A stretch of DNA of 8,005 bases, from NCBI GenBank assembly GCA_039183375.1, contig JBCDBQ010000328.1, forward strand, positions 1 through 8,005. Direction: 5' to 3'. Below, one piece after another: positions 5,507 to 8,005 of this stretch. The notes beneath the pieces were generated by a model. That model did not search any database. It was not told where the DNA came from and was given only the letters and a program-made list of their open reading frames with translations. Origin of the DNA: Tectiglobus sp039183375. GTDB taxonomy: Bacteria > Pseudomonadota > Alphaproteobacteria > Rhizobiales > Hyphomicrobiaceae. Position 1 is the first letter of the stretch; every line of letters begins with the position of its first letter. Both the position numbers and the translations under genes were made by a program.

Positions 5507-6613
5507 ATGAGTAACCGTTCGCTTGTCGTGTTGCCCGGAGACGGTGTTGGGCCGGAGGTGATCGCACAAACGGTGCGTGTGCTGGATTGGCTGCAAGATG
5601 CGCGCGATTTTAGCTGTGACGTCCGCCAGCATGACTATGGTTACCAGGTTTTCAAAGAGATTGGCTCGCTCTATCGGCCCGGTGTTCTCGAAGATGCCGT
5701 GGCAAGCGATGCCGTCTTGTTCGGGGCGATGGGCGGGCCTGAGTACGATGAGATCCCGCCAGCGGTGCGTCGCCAAGGCAGTGTTTTGCGCCTGCGCCGC
5801 GAGATGCAGGTTTTCGCCAATCTGAGGCCGGCGCGTGGCTTTGTCGAGATAGCTGACGCGGTGCCCTTCAAACAATCTGTAATGGAGAGTGTGGATCTCT
5901 TGCTCGTGCGGGAGGCGAATGGTGGCATCTATTTTGGCGAGCCACGAGGCATTGAGGATCTTCCAGATGGCCGCAAGCGTGGCGTAAATTCTCTCGTTTA
6001 TACAACAGATCAGATTGAGCGGGTTGCTACCACGGCGTTCGAGTTGGCGCGCAAGCGAACCGGGCGGTTATGTTCCGTTGATAAATCAAATGTGCTTGAG
6101 GTTGGCGCTTTGTGGCGCCAGACAGTGACTGCGCTTCATGCCGAGAAGTTTGCCGATGTTGAGTTGACCCACATGCTGGTTGACAACTGCGCCATGCAGT
6201 TGGCGCGCAATCCAGGTCAGTTCGACGTGATGGTGACAACCAATATGTTCGGGGACATCTTGTCAGATGGTGCCGCTGCGGTAATGGGGTCGCTCGGCAT
6301 GGCGCCATCTGCTTCGCTTTCGGCACCTGATGAGAGTGGGCGGCAGCGGGCGCTTTATGAACCTGTCCACGGTAGTGCACCGGACATTATGGGTAAGGGC
6401 ATTGCCAATCCACTGGGTGCCGTGTGGAGCCTCGCTATGGCGATGCGCTATTCATTTGACCGCGAGGACGATGCCACTCTGATTGAGAACGCAATGCGGG
6501 CGGTTCTTAAGGACGGTGTTCGCACTGCCGACATTGCGGGAGATTACGAACCTGTTTCTACCGAGCAGATGGGCGACGCTCTGCTGGCCAAGCTGGTCGA
6601 ATTGACCGCGTAG
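5507..6613 (+). CDS. LeuB-like beta-decarboxylating dehydrogenase (3-isopropylmalate dehydrogenase family)
   Basis: 368 residues, normal for LeuB. The family oxidises and decarboxylates 2-substituted malates with NAD+ and a divalent metal, in the cytosol, usually as a homodimer. Motifs seen are LPGDGVGPEV (9-18), the substrate loop SVLRLRREMQVFANLRP (92-108, ANLRP being the LeuB rather than D-malate/tartrate type), GGIYFGEPRG (139-148) with catalytic Tyr142, VDKSNVLE with Lys193, VDNCAMQ with Asp226, NMFGDILSDG with metal ligands Asp250 and Asp254, SLGMAPSASL (262-271), and the NAD-binding YEPVHGSAPDI and GIANPLG (284-304). Differences from housekeeping LeuB are REAN instead of RELT before GGIYFG, and LSDG instead of LSDE. 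No leuA, leuC or leuD is adjacent. Together these suggest a paralog acting on another alkyl- or hydroxymalate, though true 3-isopropylmalate dehydrogenase is possible. It is divergent from the lyase cluster, and its stop is 2 bp from that of the convergent SDR. Confidence 0.9.
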   Translation: MSNRSLVVLPGDGVGPEVIAQTVRVLDWLQDARDFSCDVRQHDYGYQVFKEIGSLYRPGVLEDAVASDAVLFGAMGGPEYDEIPPAVRRQGSVLRLRREMQVFANLRPARGFVEIADAVPFKQSVMESVDLLLVREANGGIYFGEPRGIEDLPDGRKRGVNSLVYTTDQIERVATTAFELARKRTGRLCSVDKSNVLEVGALWRQTVTALHAEKFADVELTHMLVDNCAMQLARNPGQFDVMVTTNMFGDILSDGAAAVMGSLGMAPSASLSAPDESGRQRALYEPVHGSAPDIMGKGIANPLGAVWSLAMAMRYSFDREDDATLIENAMRAVLKDGVRTADIAGDYEPVSTEQMGDALLAKLVELTA

Positions 6614-6615
6614 GC

Positions 6616-7416
6616 TTAATCACAACGTGCCGTCATGCCGCCGTCGACGACAATCTCTGTGCCCGTGATGAATCGGGCTTCATCCGAGGCGAGGAACAGC
6701 GCTGCATTTGCTGTGTCGCGACCGTCGCCCATAAAGCCCAGTGGAATGCGTGACTGCCTATCAGCGAGAAGTTTTTCGACATCGCCTCCGGCACGTTGAT
6801 TGGCGAGACGGGCCTCGACCAATGGTGTGTGGAGTTGACCGGGAACGACCGTGTTCACACGTACGTTTTGCGGCGCATATTCAACCGCGACGACTTTGGA
6901 AAACTGGATCACTCCGGCCTTGGTCGCAGCATAGGCCGATTGCGCTGCGCCACCCCATCGCAGGCCTGAAGTCGATGATGTGTTGACGATCGCACCGCGC
7001 TTTTGCTTGGCCATGTGCGGGAGCACATTGCGACAGGTGAGATAGACGCTCGTGAGATTGTAGCGGACCTGCCTCTCCCAGGTCTCCTCGTCCATCTCCA
7101 CCGGGCCACCGCGTGCTGATCCGCCAATGTTGTTCACCAGGATATCGACACCGCCGTAGTGATCGATGCAGGCGGCGACCATATCTTTGACGGATTGGCC
7201 GTCGGTTGCATCACATTGATGCGTCTGGATGGTTCCGCCGACGGCGTCGACCCGTTCGATCGTTTCCGTCATGGCTTCGGGGTTGATATCGACAGCGAAG
7301 ATTTTCGCGCCTTCTTCAGCGAAGCGAACGGCTGACGCGCGGCCATTGCCCCAGCCCGGACCAACGCAGCCAGCACCGGTGATTATCGCGATCCGTCCAT
7401 CCAATCTGCCAGCCAT
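6616..7416 (-). CDS. SDR-family oxidoreductase (classical, NAD-type)
   Basis: A 266-residue classical short-chain dehydrogenase, a cytosolic Rossmann enzyme. The cofactor motif TGAGCVGPGWGNG (13-25) is an expanded form of the usual TGxxxGxG with extra Gly/Pro/Trp residues. Asp43 at the end of beta-2 (AVDIN) favours NAD(H) over NADP(H). NNIG (95-98) replaces NNAG, and the catalytic set is Asn120, Ser148 (NTSSTSG), Tyr162 and Lys166 (YAATK). The C terminus has the typical TGTEIVVDGG. The start is ATG 7416 with GGGAG (7432-7428) 11 nt upstream. It follows the other SDR gene by 36 bp on the same strand, so the two are probably co-transcribed. The substrate is not predictable: these proteins act on hydroxy acids, sugars or 3-oxoacyl groups. 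The 2-bp gap to the convergent LeuB-like gene leaves no room for a terminator between them. Confidence 0.93.
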   Translation of the reverse strand: MAGRLDGRIAIITGAGCVGPGWGNGRASAVRFAEEGAKIFAVDINPEAMTETIERVDAVGGTIQTHQCDATDGQSVKDMVAACIDHYGGVDILVNNIGGSARGGPVEMDEETWERQVRYNLTSVYLTCRNVLPHMAKQKRGAIVNTSSTSGLRWGGAAQSAYAATKAGVIQFSKVVAVEYAPQNVRVNTVVPGQLHTPLVEARLANQRAGGDVEKLLADRQSRIPLGFMGDGRDTANAALFLASDEARFITGTEIVVDGGMTARCD

Positions 7417-7452
7417 AGTATTGAGTTCTCCCGTAGTCCGTTCGTGCGTGAT

Positions 7453-8005
7453 CTAGCCGGCCGTCCAGCCGCCATCGATGAGGAGTGATGTGCCCGTCAT
7501 CATGGCCGATGCATCTGATGCCAGAAACAAAATGGGTCCCATAATGTCTTCGAGCTCACCCAGTCGACCAAGTTTGATCTTGCTCAGAACCCAAGCGCGT
7601 TTCTCGGGGTCTCCGAGTGTCAGCTCAGCGAGTGGCGTGCGAATGAACGTCGGCGACAGCGTGTTAATGCGGATCCCGTGTGGGCCGAATTCTATGGCCA
7701 TTGCTTTGGTCAAGCCTTCGAGGCCGTGCTTGGTCGTGCAATAGACAGCGCGCTCAATGCCGCCGATATGGCCCATCTGGGACGACGTGTTAATGATCGA
7801 GCCCTTAATGTTAGCTTCGATCATCTTTTTTGCGACGGCCTGAGCTGTGAAGTAGACGCCCTTAACGTTGATGTCCATGACGGCGTCGTAGTCTTCCTCC
7901 GTGGTTTCCAGCATCGACGAATGACGCGTGGTGCCGGCATTGTTGAAAAGCACGTGGAAGGGATATCGCTCCTCTATCAACCTGCGCACAGCCGCGACGT
8001 CAGTC
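7453..8005 (-). CDS. SDR-family oxidoreductase (partial, C-terminal part)
   Basis: About 183 C-terminal residues of a classical short-chain dehydrogenase. The N-terminal Rossmann glycine motif lies beyond the right edge, so the cofactor preference cannot be judged. The frame remains coding to the last base (TDVAAVRRLIEER before FHVLFNNAG), so the GTG at 7989 is not the start. Visible parts are NNAG, the INVKGVYFTAQAV helix, catalytic Ser in NTSSQMG, Tyr and Lys in YCTTK, the NTLSPTFIRTPL segment and the GTSLLIDGGWTAG end. It is related to the downstream SDR only at family level, so the pair is not a recent tandem duplication. It is probably the upstream gene of a two-gene or longer transcript. 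Confidence 0.92.
   Translation of the reverse strand, partial: TDVAAVRRLIEERYPFHVLFNNAGTTRHSSMLETTEEDYDAVMDINVKGVYFTAQAVAKKMIEANIKGSIINTSSQMGHIGGIERAVYCTTKHGLEGLTKAMAIEFGPHGIRINTLSPTFIRTPLAELTLGDPEKRAWVLSKIKLGRLGELEDIMGPILFLASDASAMMTGTSLLIDGGWTAG

Noticed and set aside
7987..7989. GTG as the start of the right-hand SDR
   Set aside because: Coding sequence typical of an SDR continues in frame to the window edge, and the cofactor-binding N terminus is missing, so the gene is simply truncated by the window.

Overview
The window reads as chromosomal, protein-dense bacterial DNA, GC-rich by eye. The gene types (an AbrB-type membrane protein, an EamA transporter, a CitE-like lyase, a LeuB-like dehydrogenase, paired SDRs) and the codon use suggest a proteobacterium, most likely an alphaproteobacterium. 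That placement is inference: there is no rRNA or other marker. I see no tRNA, rRNA, CRISPR array, insertion sequence, phage gene or attachment site.

Layout. (1) Positions 1-355, minus strand: the N-terminal part of an AbrB-family membrane protein, cut by the left edge. (2) 484-1470, plus strand: an EamA/DMT-family transporter, divergent from (1) across a gap of about 128 bp. (3) 1467-5309, minus strand: a four-gene cluster. In transcription order it holds a small two-helix membrane protein of unknown function, a CitE-like CoA-ester lyase, a flavoenzyme of the 4-hydroxybutyryl-CoA dehydratase/HpaB superfamily, and a HAD type II (2-haloacid dehalogenase-like) hydrolase. The first three are separated by only 24-34 bp; an 80-bp gap with a small hairpin precedes the HAD gene. 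(4) 5507-6613, plus strand: a LeuB-like beta-decarboxylating dehydrogenase, divergent from (3) across about 195 bp that contain an imperfect dyad. (5) 6616 to the right edge, minus strand: two adjacent short-chain dehydrogenases, the upstream one cut by the edge. Both convergent junctions (EamA/HAD and LeuB/SDR) are almost seamless, with no room for an ordinary terminator.

How the genes may work together (inference). The set looks like a small catabolic module for an organic or hydroxy acid: importers, NAD-linked dehydrogenases (LeuB-like and SDRs), a CoA-ester-acting flavoenzyme and a C-C lyase that could release acetyl-CoA or a related product. The substrate cannot be read from the sequence. 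The most unusual gene is the flavoenzyme. It aligns along its length with 4-hydroxybutyryl-CoA dehydratase (alignment from memory) but appears to lack two of the four [4Fe-4S] ligands and also the HpaB active-site histidine. It carries a Cys-containing C-terminal extension.
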